The position numbers were made by a program, and so were the translations under genes. A stretch of 6,159 nt of DNA from an uncultured Bacteroidota bacterium (GTDB lineage: Bacteria; Bacteroidota; Bacteroidia; Chitinophagales; Chitinophagaceae): NCBI GenBank assembly GCA_903933765.1, contig CAIZLI010000007.1, forward strand, positions 1 to 6,159. The letters are read 5' to 3'. Shown piece after piece: positions 1 to 6,159 of this stretch (positions within the stretch are counted from its first letter, which is position 1; each line of letters opens with the position of its first letter). The notes under the pieces are model-generated. The model was not told where the DNA came from. It searched no databases and saw nothing but the letters and a program-made list of their open reading frames with translations.

Positions 1-31
1 TCAACTAATTTTATTGATTACTGAATTAACG

Positions 32-39
32 TATTTTTG
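32..39 (+). promoter_or_regulatory. Bacteroidota-type -7 promoter element for tRNA-His
   Basis: The octamer TATTTTTG matches the Bacteroidota sigma-ABfr -7 consensus TAnnTTTG perfectly and ends 10 bases before the G-1 position of the tRNA, which is where a promoter should be. The -33 element is weaker. TTTT at 9-12 has about the right spacing (19 bases), and TTG at 14-16 is closer to consensus but only 15 bases away. Transcription would start near the mid-40s, leaving a very short 5' leader for RNase P to remove. The match is seen in the sequence; promoter function is inferred. Confidence 0.5.
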
Positions 40-49
40 CAGCCCAAAT

Positions 50-124
50 GGAGGGCGTAGCTCAGTAGGTTAGAGCGACAGTTTGTGGCACTGTAGGCCG
101 TGGGTTCGAGACCCATCGTTCTCC
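50..124 (+). tRNA. tRNA-His (anticodon GUG)
   Basis: A full cloverleaf can be folded by eye. The acceptor stem is 51-57 with 117-123 (7 pairs, two of them adjacent G-U wobbles). The D stem is 60-63/73-76, the anticodon stem 78-82/90-94 with loop TTGTGGC, and the T stem 100-104/112-116 with loop TTCGAGA. The anticodon GTG at 85-87 reads histidine codons. G50 can act as the extra G-1 residue and pair with C124 at discriminator position 73, the identity pair that histidyl-tRNA synthetase recognises; this independently supports the call. With C124 as base 73, the following CAT means the CCA tail is not encoded and must be added after transcription. Software that does not model G-1 may give 51-124, or extend to 126 by reading 124-126 as CCA. 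Confidence 0.95.
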
Positions 125-128
125 CATT

Positions 129-162
129 AAAAACCTGTCCCAATTTTAGGGATAGGTTTTTT
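129..162 (+). terminator. Rho-independent terminator after tRNA-His
   Basis: A 13-pair hairpin (129-141 with 149-161, one G-U pair) has a 7-base loop, AATTTTA, and its 3' arm ends in a run of six T. It begins about five bases after the tRNA body, so it should end the tRNA transcript. Because the 5' arm starts with an A run, it could also terminate leftward transcription. The next gene starts only 17 bases after it. Confidence 0.9.
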
Positions 163-178
163 AGTTTAAATACTTGAT

Positions 179-673
179 ATGATATTTTTTTTAATTCCAA
201 TTTTAGTAGGTGCTTTCGGCTGGTGTTTGGTTTGGGCCATATCGATTATGCCATTCAAATGGCCACATTTAGCAGATCAATGGGTGGGGCAAATCGATCT
301 GACTAAAATGCTACCTGAATTGACAGAGCATGACCCTTTTGAAGCCATGAAACCAGTCATCAATGACAAATTAGACGATTTTTTTAGACATAAATTAAGT
401 GCAAAGCTACCCATGATCTCCATGTTCATTGGAGATAAAACCATTGAGGAATTAAAGGCCGTGTTTTTGGAAGAATTAGCCCTACTCTTCCCATTGCTCA
501 TTGGTGAGTTCGGTGCCCATTTAAATAGGGACTTACACCAACAATGGGAGCGAAAATTTAGAATCATCTTACAGCAGAAAATCATCAAGGCAAGCATGCC
601 ATTTAGATGGTTCGCTTTTGGATTAGGTGTCATTTGGGGCACAGTGATTGCTTTAATCCTTCCTCATATTTAA
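179..673 (+). CDS. DUF445-like two-segment membrane protein (divergent, shortened)
   Basis: A 164-residue protein of unknown function. Residues 2-23 form an N-terminal hydrophobic segment and about 143-162 a second one at the C-terminus, bracketing a soluble, charged, largely helical middle; this suggests a membrane-anchored hairpin protein. The stretch KLPMISMFIGDKTI at residues 76-89, followed by an ELKxxFxxEL..LFP pattern, matches what I remember of Bacteroidota members of DUF445 (PF04286), which are usually about 200 residues. What differs is the front. The usual GW(I/L)TNxxAIxMLF-P signature is reduced to GWCLVWAISIMPFKWP, without the conserved Asn, and the roughly 20-40 residues that normally follow, with a GxxP-type turn, appear to be missing. 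The reading frame is intact, so this looks like a divergent protein rather than a broken gene. ATG at 179 is the first in-frame start and puts the hydrophobic segment at the N-terminus; no Shine-Dalgarno is visible. It sits 17 bases after the tRNA terminator with no clear promoter of its own. Family call moderately sure; function unknown. Confidence 0.75.
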   Translation: MIFFLIPILVGAFGWCLVWAISIMPFKWPHLADQWVGQIDLTKMLPELTEHDPFEAMKPVINDKLDDFFRHKLSAKLPMISMFIGDKTIEELKAVFLEELALLFPLLIGEFGAHLNRDLHQQWERKFRIILQQKIIKASMPFRWFAFGLGVIWGTVIALILPHI

Positions 674-752
674 CCGCTTATACTTTACAGGCACCTTTCT
701 TTAAACATTAGCACGAATTTTGTGTTATTGGTTAAACAGAATCCAATCTATA

Positions 753-767
753 TGGTCTTATAGACCA
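753..767. repeat. Perfect 6-3-6 inverted repeat upstream of receptor gene
   Basis: TGGTCT-TAT-AGACCA is a perfect dyad ending 11 bases before the ATG of the outer-membrane receptor gene. It is not followed by a T run, so it is not a terminator. In RNA it would form a six-pair hairpin just ahead of the start codon; in DNA it could be an operator. No regulator is encoded nearby, and the role is unproven. Confidence 0.45.
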
Positions 768-778
768 CAAATACAATT

Positions 779-3388
779 ATGAAAAAAATTACAATAGTTT
801 TTAGTGCTTTATTGATCCAAGTGGCCTTATTTGCTCAAATTCCTACTGGTCGCCCTGCTGGTGCGGGTGGTAACATGAATATGGGTCATTTTTATGGGAA
901 AGTGGTAGATGCCAATAAAAAAGGCGTTGACGGTGCCACCGTTCAATTAAAAGGGAGCAAATTCGATCCAGCAACCAAAAAAGCAAGCGAAGTGACTTTG
1001 GCTACTATGATTACTGCCAACAATGGTGATTTTAGCTTTGATCAATTATCTATCATGGGTAATTTTAAATTAATCATCACTGGTATTGGATTTAAAAAAT
1101 ATGAAAAGCAAATTAGCTTCAACATGAAGCCAGGTGGCAATCCTCAAGACATGATGGCATTGGTAGATAAAGATTTAGGAAATATCAGGTTAGAAGAAGA
1201 TCCTAATCAATTACAAAGTGTTACAGTAACCAGTTCTGCTAAGCCACAATTTGAAATGGGGATTGATAGAAAGATTTTTAATGTAGATAAGAACTTGGCA
1301 AGTACAGGTCAAACTGCAGTGGAAGTGATGAAGAATATACCCAACTTAAATGTGGACATTGATGGCAATGTCACTTTAAGAAACGCGACCCCTACTTTAT
1401 TAATTGACAATCGCCCAACCACATTGACTTTAGATCAGATCCCTTCTGATATCATTGATAGAGTTGAAATCATAACCAATCCTTCTGCTAAGTATGATGC
1501 GTCAGGTGGAAATGCTGGTATTTTAAATATCGTTTTAAAGAAGAATAAGAAGAATGGTTATAATGGAGGTCTTAGAGGTGGTGTGGACATGCGTGGTAAA
1601 ATCAATGCAGGTGGTGACATCAATTTAAGAAGCAGTAAAATTAATTTTTCAGCGAGTGCCAATCTTAGAAATAGTAAATCAATCAGTACGATTGATAATG
1701 TGAGAGATATCTTATTAACCCCTATTCCTACAAGCATTAGTACTTATACAGACAATATTGGTTTAAGCGAATTTGCATTTTACAGAGCTGGATTTGACTA
1801 TTTGATTGACAATCGTAATACTTTCTCCATTTTTGGAAATATCGTGAAAGGAGATTTTGGAAATACCTCTACTCAAACAATTGACTCCATTTTTAATGGC
1901 GTCAACAGAAATAACAATATAGCATTAGATAACAACTCTATATTTTCATTTTTAAATAAGGGTACTCAAGCAAGTTTCAAACACTTGTTTGCTGAAACCG
2001 GACATGAATTGAGTGCAGACTTTAATTACAACGAAAGTAATTCTGATAATAATTCACTTATCAAGTCTAGTATTTTAAACCAGAGAACAATTGGAGCAGG
2101 AACAAATAAAAATTATACTTCCAATATTGATTACGAGCGTGTTTTTAAAAATAATGTAAAATTTGAGGCGGGTGTAAGAATGAACAATAGAGATGAATAC
2201 AATGATAGAGATCAGTTCAGAATTATTGATGGAAAAGAAGTCCTCATTAACAGCATCAGTAATCAATTAAAGTTTAACGAAAGCGTTTTAGCTGCCTATA
2301 CTAATTTTGGTGGTAAAAAAGATAACTTAAGCTACCAACTTGGTTTAAGGGTCGAAAATAGAGAATACATCGTGAATGTATTGAATAAGCAAGGACAGGA
2401 TTCATTAGAATCAATCATTAAGCTTCCTATTTCATTATTCCCAAGTGCATTTATTAGTTATAAATTGAATGACAAGAACGATGTGCAGTTTAATTACTCC
2501 AAAAGAATCAATGCACCCAATCCATTCCAATTACAACCTTTCCCAGACTATTCAGATCCATTGAATATTGCGATTGGTAATCCAAACTTAAAGCCTCAAT
2601 TCACGCATTCATTTGAAATGGCATACAATAATGTCTATAAAAAAGGTTCTAACTTATTGGCCACCGTTTATTATAAATATAGCACAGACTTAATTACAAA
2701 CTATATTTATAAAGACATCAATCCAATTACAAATGATAGCGCATTTTACAGTTCATTCATCAATGCCAACACATCAAAAGTATATGGATTGGAATTAAGT
2801 AATAAAACGACTGTTACGAAATGGTGGGATGTGAATCTAAGTTTTAACTTATTCAGATCAGAGATCAACTCAACGATTATTGGTCAGGATGTCAACAATA
2901 ATCTAACGAGCTGGTTCAGCAAAATGAATAATAATTTTAAACTTGTAAAAGGTTTATCACTTCAATTTAGTGGTCAATACCAAGCTAAAACAATCCTTCC
3001 TCCAGGTGGCAACTCTGGCGGCGGCGGCGGAAGAGGCGGCGGAGGATTCGGTGGAGGTGGTGGCGGATTTGGTGGACCACAATCTACTGCGCAAGGATAC
3101 AATTTACCTAACTATGAATTTGATTTAGCGATCAGAAAAGATTGGACTTTGAAAGGTGGCAAAACTGCGTCATTGACTTTAAGTGCAAGTGACGTCTTTA
3201 AAACAAGGGTGATACAGACTTATTCAGAAAGTTTATACTTTACGCAAAATGTTACAAGAACAAGAGACCAACAATTCTTTAGATTGAACTTCTCTTACCG
3301 ATTTGGTAAATTTGATGTGAATTTATTAAGAAGAAAAAGTACGAAGATGCAAGAAGGAAGTGGTGGAATGGATCAAATGCAACAATAA
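779..3388 (+). CDS. TonB-dependent-receptor-like outer membrane beta-barrel protein
   Basis: An 869-residue outer-membrane protein. Residues 1-19 are a Sec signal peptide (KK, hydrophobic core, LFA before Gln20). A short Gly/Pro-rich linker (20-36) leads into a carboxypeptidase-regulatory-like beta-sandwich at about 37-118, beginning HFYGKVVDANKKGVDGATV. A plug domain follows at about 143-255, starting LQSVTVTSS and containing RVEIITNPSAKYDASGG and ILNIVLKK. The rest is the barrel, of the OMP_b-brl_3 type (PF14905), with the end-of-barrel pattern FRLNFSYRFGKF and a polar tail of about 25 residues. This domain order is typical of Bacteroidota TonB-dependent receptors that take up a ligand across the outer membrane. 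The substrate cannot be told: there is no SusD partner, surface lipoprotein or sigma/anti-sigma pair in view, and no N-terminal signalling domain. Residues 743-766 form a glycine-rich insertion, probably an external loop. ATG at 779 gives a complete signal peptide; the upstream sequence is A-rich without Shine-Dalgarno. A dyad lies just upstream. Length is normal for the family. Confidence 0.9.
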   Translation: MKKITIVFSALLIQVALFAQIPTGRPAGAGGNMNMGHFYGKVVDANKKGVDGATVQLKGSKFDPATKKASEVTLATMITANNGDFSFDQLSIMGNFKLIITGIGFKKYEKQISFNMKPGGNPQDMMALVDKDLGNIRLEEDPNQLQSVTVTSSAKPQFEMGIDRKIFNVDKNLASTGQTAVEVMKNIPNLNVDIDGNVTLRNATPTLLIDNRPTTLTLDQIPSDIIDRVEIITNPSAKYDASGGNAGILNIVLKKNKKNGYNGGLRGGVDMRGKINAGGDINLRSSKINFSASANLRNSKSISTIDNVRDILLTPIPTSISTYTDNIGLSEFAFYRAGFDYLIDNRNTFSIFGNIVKGDFGNTSTQTIDSIFNGVNRNNNIALDNNSIFSFLNKGTQASFKHLFAETGHELSADFNYNESNSDNNSLIKSSILNQRTIGAGTNKNYTSNIDYERVFKNNVKFEAGVRMNNRDEYNDRDQFRIIDGKEVLINSISNQLKFNESVLAAYTNFGGKKDNLSYQLGLRVENREYIVNVLNKQGQDSLESIIKLPISLFPSAFISYKLNDKNDVQFNYSKRINAPNPFQLQPFPDYSDPLNIAIGNPNLKPQFTHSFEMAYNNVYKKGSNLLATVYYKYSTDLITNYIYKDINPITNDSAFYSSFINANTSKVYGLELSNKTTVTKWWDVNLSFNLFRSEINSTIIGQDVNNNLTSWFSKMNNNFKLVKGLSLQFSGQYQAKTILPPGGNSGGGGGRGGGGFGGGGGGFGGPQSTAQGYNLPNYEFDLAIRKDWTLKGGKTASLTLSASDVFKTRVIQTYSESLYFTQNVTRTRDQQFFRLNFSYRFGKFDVNLLRRKSTKMQEGSGGMDQMQQ
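3005..3076 (+). repeat. Glycine-rich coding segment with (GGC)n tract
   Basis: Within the receptor gene, codons 743-766 are nearly all glycine, broken by Asn-Ser, one Arg and two Phe (RGGGGF, GGGGGGF, GGP). At 3017-3030 the DNA is four GGC units plus GG. The stretch is strikingly GC-rich inside an otherwise AT-rich gene. Glycine codons are mixed (GGC, GGA, GGT) outside the short tract, so the protein feature is older than any recent repeat expansion. Slippage in the tract would change the number of glycines in steps of one and keep the frame. It lies between predicted barrel strands, so a flexible surface loop is the likeliest location; this is inferred. Confidence 0.75.
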
Positions 3389-3399
3389 GCAACACCTAT

Positions 3400-4062
3400 T
3401 TATTTAGATGTTTTACCTTCTAACATAGGAACAAAAGAGCATGCCTCAAAGGATTCTCTTTTTTCTTTTCCATCCTTTTTCTTGGTTAAACGGAGCATCC
3501 TTTGTTCCGCACCTTCCTCGTCCAATGGTATGATCATTTTACCATTCAGTTTCAATTGTGCCCATAGTTTTTCGGGCACCTTAGGTGCAGCTGCGGTAAT
3601 TAAAATTTTATCGAATGGGGCAAGTGTTGGTAATCCTTCAAATCCATCTCCAAAACTAAAATGAATGTCTGGATACTGTTGCTTGAATATATAAAAAGGC
3701 GTTAGATCGAAGAGTTGTTTTTGTCTTTCGATCGTAAACACTTTTGCACCCATGGCAGCGAGTACCGTTGTTTGATACATACTTCCTGTGCCAATTTCAA
3801 GCACTTTTTCTCCGGGTTTAATTTGTAATAACTGTGTTTGATAAGCCACGGTATAGGGCTGAGAAATTGTTTGATCTGCTGCAATTGGAAATGCACGATC
3901 CTCATAAGCGATTCTATCAAATGCAGAGTCTAAAAAGAAATGCCTTGGAATAGAACCAATGGCCTCTAAAACCTGTTCGTCGGTGATGCCTTTTGTTCTT
4001 AACAAGTCAACCAATTGTTTGCGCAATCCTTTATGCAGGTAAGCATCTTCTAATTTTCGCAT
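3400..4062 (-). CDS. pcm: Protein-L-isoaspartate O-methyltransferase
   Basis: This cytosolic repair enzyme uses S-adenosylmethionine to methylate L-isoaspartyl residues formed by ageing of Asn and Asp, starting their conversion back to aspartate. The 220-residue length fits the PCMT family (PF01135). Diagnostic motifs are TISQPYTVA at residues 65-73, with the conserved Ser of the isoaspartate site; the SAM-binding motif VLEIGTGSMYQ at 87-97; IERQ at 111-114; GDGFEGLP at 138-145; ITAAAPKVPEKL at 155-166; and FVPMLEGK near the C-terminus. The one oddity is Met95 in motif I, where the family normally has Gly (GTGSGYQ). No signal peptide is present. The start ATG lies 7 bases after the stop of the phosphohexomutase gene, so the two are probably co-transcribed and perhaps translationally coupled. 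The 3' end faces the receptor gene with an 11-base gap and no visible terminator hairpin. Confidence 0.93.
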   Translation of the reverse strand: MRKLEDAYLHKGLRKQLVDLLRTKGITDEQVLEAIGSIPRHFFLDSAFDRIAYEDRAFPIAADQTISQPYTVAYQTQLLQIKPGEKVLEIGTGSMYQTTVLAAMGAKVFTIERQKQLFDLTPFYIFKQQYPDIHFSFGDGFEGLPTLAPFDKILITAAAPKVPEKLWAQLKLNGKMIIPLDEEGAEQRMLRLTKKKDGKEKRESFEACSFVPMLEGKTSK

Positions 4063-4069
4063 GCTTGAT

Positions 4070-5797
4070 TTAGTTTAACTGCATAGCAGCAATGATGTTG
4101 TTAATTTTGTTTTGCAAATGTGCATAGACCTCATCAAAAGCTTCCCTATTTGGTAAAACTGAATTCACACTAAAGTAGAATTTAATTTTCGGCTCCGTAC
4201 CACTTGGCCTAGCCGAAATCTTAGTGCCGTCTTCGGTCACAAACTGCAATACATTGCTTTTAGGTAATGCTATTTTTGTTTGAGTACCTGTTTGTAAATT
4301 TGTACTTAATTGTAATTGATAATCCAATAAGGTAACTACTTTCATTCCAGCAATTTCAGTTGGCGGTTGTTTTCTGTAACCTTCCATCATTGCTGCAATT
4401 TCTTGCTGTCCGTTCATGCCTTTTTTAGTGATACTAATTAAATGTTCGTAATAAAACCCATATTGCATATACAATTCGATCATTTTATCAAACAAGGACT
4501 TGCCCTTGTTTTTTTCATAAGCAGCCATCTCACATAATAAAGCCACTGCACTCACTGCATCCTTATCTCTAATTTGATCGCCAATCATTAAGCCAAAGCT
4601 TTCTTCTCCCCCAATGATGTAATTTTCTTTCCCTTCTTTTTCTTTAACCAATTCGGCAATCCACTTAAAGCCTGTCAATACATTGTAACAATTCACTTCG
4701 TTTTGTCTTGCTACTTCATTGATCATTTCTGTGGTAACAATTGTTGTAACCACCATATCGTTTGGTGATGCAATACCCTTGGCTCTTCTTGCTTCCATCA
4801 TGTATGCAAATGCCAATACAGCAGTTTGATTGCCATTCATTAAAACCCATGCTCCTTTATGATTTTTGACACCAATCCCAACTCTATCTGCGTCTGGATC
4901 TGTTCCCAAAAGGATATCTGCATTCAAGGCCTTTGCTTTTTCTAAACCAATGCGCATTGTTTCACTCTCTTCTGGATTAGGATAAGCCACCGTTGGAAAA
5001 TTACCATCGGGTGTCGCTTGTTCCTCTACCACATACACATTCTTAAAACCATATGCCTCCAACACTTTTGGTACCAAGGTAATACCTGTCCCATGAATTG
5101 GCGTATACACAATTTTTAAATCACTCTGCGCTGCAATCACTTCTGGATAAACACTCAAAGTTTTTAACATCGCAATATAAGACGCGTCCATCTCTGCTCC
5201 TATGATTTCAATCAATGCATCCCCACCAGTCCATTTTACTTCTTCCAAAGACTGAATCGCTTCCACTTCGGTAATGACATTTTTGTCATGTGGTGGTACC
5301 AATTGACCTCCATCATTCCAATAAGCTTTATAGCCATTGTATTCTTTTGGGTTATGTGAAGCGGTACAAACAACCCCAGCTTTACATTGTAGTTGACGAA
5401 TAGCGAAGCTTAATTCTGGCGTTGGTCTCAATGCTTCAAATAAATAGACTTTGATGCCATTTGCAGCAAAAACCTGAGCGGTCGTTTCTGCAAGGAACCT
5501 TGAATTATTTCGACTATCATGACCCACCACCACTGAAATTGATGCATTGGGATAGGTTTTTAATAAATAATTAGAAAAACCCTGCGTCGCCATCCCAATG
5601 GTATATTTATTCACCCTATTGGTGCCCACGCCCATCAATCCTCTTAATCCTCCAGTTCCAAACTCGAGATTTCTATAAAATGCGTCTTCTAACAAATCGG
5701 GTTGATTGGCCTGTAAAGACCTGATTTCCTCCTTAGTGGCAGTATCGAAATTACCCTCTAACCAGCTTGCAATTTTTTGATGGATTGCTTGATTCAT
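4070..5797 (-). CDS. Alpha-phosphohexomutase (phosphoglucomutase/phosphomannomutase type)
   Basis: This enzyme interconverts hexose 1-phosphates and 6-phosphates (glucose, possibly also mannose), linking glycolysis to nucleotide-sugar, glycogen and cell-wall precursor synthesis in the cytosol. From ATG at 5797 it has 575 residues, the usual size for the PgcA/PGM2-like subgroup. All four active-site elements are seen: TASHNP with the phosphorylated Ser at about residue 147; the Mg-binding loop DPDADR at about 300-305; the sugar-recognition loop GEESFG at about 397-402; and the phosphate-binding RPSGTEPK at about 530-537. GTGGLRG near residue 47 is the early family signature. Glucose versus mannose preference cannot be read from this. 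A TTG at 5833 would add 12 residues, but the shorter ATG start matches family N-termini (MNQ...WL...FD), and the TTG falls inside a possible -7 promoter element. It is first in a probable two-gene operon with pcm. Confidence 0.94.
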   Translation of the reverse strand: MNQAIHQKIASWLEGNFDTATKEEIRSLQANQPDLLEDAFYRNLEFGTGGLRGLMGVGTNRVNKYTIGMATQGFSNYLLKTYPNASISVVVGHDSRNNSRFLAETTAQVFAANGIKVYLFEALRPTPELSFAIRQLQCKAGVVCTASHNPKEYNGYKAYWNDGGQLVPPHDKNVITEVEAIQSLEEVKWTGGDALIEIIGAEMDASYIAMLKTLSVYPEVIAAQSDLKIVYTPIHGTGITLVPKVLEAYGFKNVYVVEEQATPDGNFPTVAYPNPEESETMRIGLEKAKALNADILLGTDPDADRVGIGVKNHKGAWVLMNGNQTAVLAFAYMMEARRAKGIASPNDMVVTTIVTTEMINEVARQNEVNCYNVLTGFKWIAELVKEKEGKENYIIGGEESFGLMIGDQIRDKDAVSAVALLCEMAAYEKNKGKSLFDKMIELYMQYGFYYEHLISITKKGMNGQQEIAAMMEGYRKQPPTEIAGMKVVTLLDYQLQLSTNLQTGTQTKIALPKSNVLQFVTEDGTKISARPSGTEPKIKFYFSVNSVLPNREAFDEVYAHLQNKINNIIAAMQLN

Positions 5798-5830
5798 AAT
5801 GGAATGGATTAAAATACTTGAGAATAGCGG

Positions 5831-5838
5831 CAAATTAA
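5831..5838 (-). promoter_or_regulatory. Possible -7 element for the mutase-pcm operon
   Basis: On the minus strand the sequence reads TTAATTTG, one mismatch from TAnnTTTG, about 33 bases before the ATG at 5797. Transcription from it would start near 5823 and give a leader of about 25 bases. No convincing -33 element is seen at the right distance, so this is a weak call, offered mainly because it bears on the start codon choice. Confidence 0.25.
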
Positions 5839-5971
5839 ATAATTCTGCTTAAATAAGTCCATAAAAACAACATTAGTTTCCTGATAATCTGTGAATTATT
5901 TGAGGGTATTTTAAGTAAGAGACTAAAGGAAATGGAGTAAATTCGTGTCTCAGTCAAAAATGCTTTTAACC

Positions 5972-6159
5972 ATGGAATTTATCAGCGGAATTGTTTTTTC
6001 GATCCTATCGGTCATTGCTTTTTACATTTTTGCAAAAAAGCTGTTGACTATAAAAAGAAACATCCATCTTGGAAAACCAGTTGAACTCAATGATCAACCC
6101 ATTGCAAGATGGAAAAACGTTTTTTTATTGGCATTAGGACAAAAGAAAATGTTTCGCAA
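5972..6159 (+). CDS. HdrD-like (Fe-S)-binding membrane protein, N-terminal part
   Basis: The gene runs off the right edge, so only about 62 residues are visible and no Fe-S cysteines are in view yet. Residues about 2-22 form one hydrophobic transmembrane segment, followed by KKLLTIKRNIHLGKP and then RWKNVFLLALGQKKMF. The pattern of a membrane segment, RNIxLGK, RWK and A(L/F)GQxKMF matches, from memory, the start of the long Bacteroidota (Fe-S)-binding proteins. Those continue with further membrane segments and a heterodisulfide-reductase-D-like 4Fe-4S dicluster/CCG region and are thought to pass electrons at the inner membrane; a shorter CCG-domain partner often follows. Start choice: ATG 5972 matches family N-termini best. 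ATG 5960 (adding MLLT) is preceded by AAAA, a favourable context in this phylum, and cannot be excluded; an in-frame TAA lies at 5924. The gene is divergent from the mutase gene. Confidence 0.72.
   Translation, partial: MEFISGIVFSILSVIAFYIFAKKLLTIKRNIHLGKPVELNDQPIARWKNVFLLALGQKKMFR

Noticed and set aside
18..200. Minus-strand open frame of 60 codons over the tRNA region
   Set aside because: It runs antisense through the tRNA-His gene and its terminator, and the protein has no recognisable features.
277..642. Minus-strand open frame of 121 codons
   Set aside because: It lies entirely antisense inside the DUF445-like gene, whose plus-strand protein has clear family motifs and membrane segments.
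2075..2266. Minus-strand open frame of 63 codons, Ile/Ser-rich
   Set aside because: It is antisense to the barrel of the receptor; its hydrophobic look comes from reading Asn/Asp-rich codons backwards.
3391..3415. Possible hairpin AACACC/GATGTT between the receptor and pcm
   Set aside because: Only six positions with one mismatch and a long AT-rich loop; too weak to call a terminator.
3702..3920. Second minus-strand frame within pcm
   Set aside because: It is an out-of-frame reading of pcm, whose own frame carries all the methyltransferase motifs. The plus-strand frame at 3482-3664 is rejected for the same reason.
5798..5833. TTG start adding 12 residues to the phosphohexomutase
   Set aside because: The extension does not resemble family N-termini, uses a rarer start codon and would place the start inside a possible -7 promoter element.
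5919..5951. Short inverted repeat GAGAC/GTCTC upstream of the Fe-S protein gene
   Set aside because: Only five bases per arm with a 23-base spacer; expected by chance.
1..6159. Search for CRISPR arrays, insertion sequences, phage, toxin-antitoxin or defence genes
   Set aside because: No repeated spacer-like units, transposase or integrase motifs, attachment-site repeats at the tRNA 3' end, or defence domains were seen; the tRNA is not followed by an integrase.

Overview
The window looks like ordinary chromosomal DNA from a member of the Bacteroidota, most likely a Chitinophagaceae-type organism. The phylum call rests on four things seen in the sequence: an AT-rich base composition; starts without clear Shine-Dalgarno sequences; a perfect TAnnTTTG -7 element before the tRNA; and protein types typical of the phylum (an outer-membrane beta-barrel receptor with a carboxypeptidase-like N-terminal domain, a KLPMISMFIGDKTI-type DUF445 protein and an HdrD-like Fe-S protein). 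The family-level placement is inference from general resemblance.

Layout: a tRNA-His(GUG) gene (about 50-124) with its own promoter ends in a strong intrinsic terminator (129-162). A small two-membrane-segment DUF445-like protein starts only 17 bases later (179-673). After a 105-base gap holding a perfect 15-base dyad (753-767) comes a large TonB-dependent-receptor-like outer-membrane protein (779-3388) with an unusual glycine-rich, GC-rich segment. Eleven bases further on, and convergent with it, lies the end of a minus-strand pair: an alpha-phosphohexomutase of the phosphoglucomutase/phosphomannomutase type (4070-5797) followed after 7 bases by protein-L-isoaspartate O-methyltransferase pcm (3400-4062). 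Divergent from the mutase, across an intergenic region of about 175 bases, the first 62 codons of an HdrD-like (Fe-S)-binding membrane protein run off the right edge (5972-6159).

The genes do not form one obvious system. They are a tRNA, an envelope protein, an outer-membrane receptor without any SusD partner or sigma/anti-sigma pair in view, a central-carbon sugar-phosphate mutase co-oriented with a protein-repair methyltransferase, and a redox protein. I see no mobile element, CRISPR array, defence cassette, phage gene or clear pseudogene. The most interesting details are small: the degenerate, shortened N-terminal part of the DUF445-like protein, the dyad just upstream of the receptor start, the in-frame GGC repeat in the receptor, and a Gly-to-Met change in the SAM-binding motif of Pcm.
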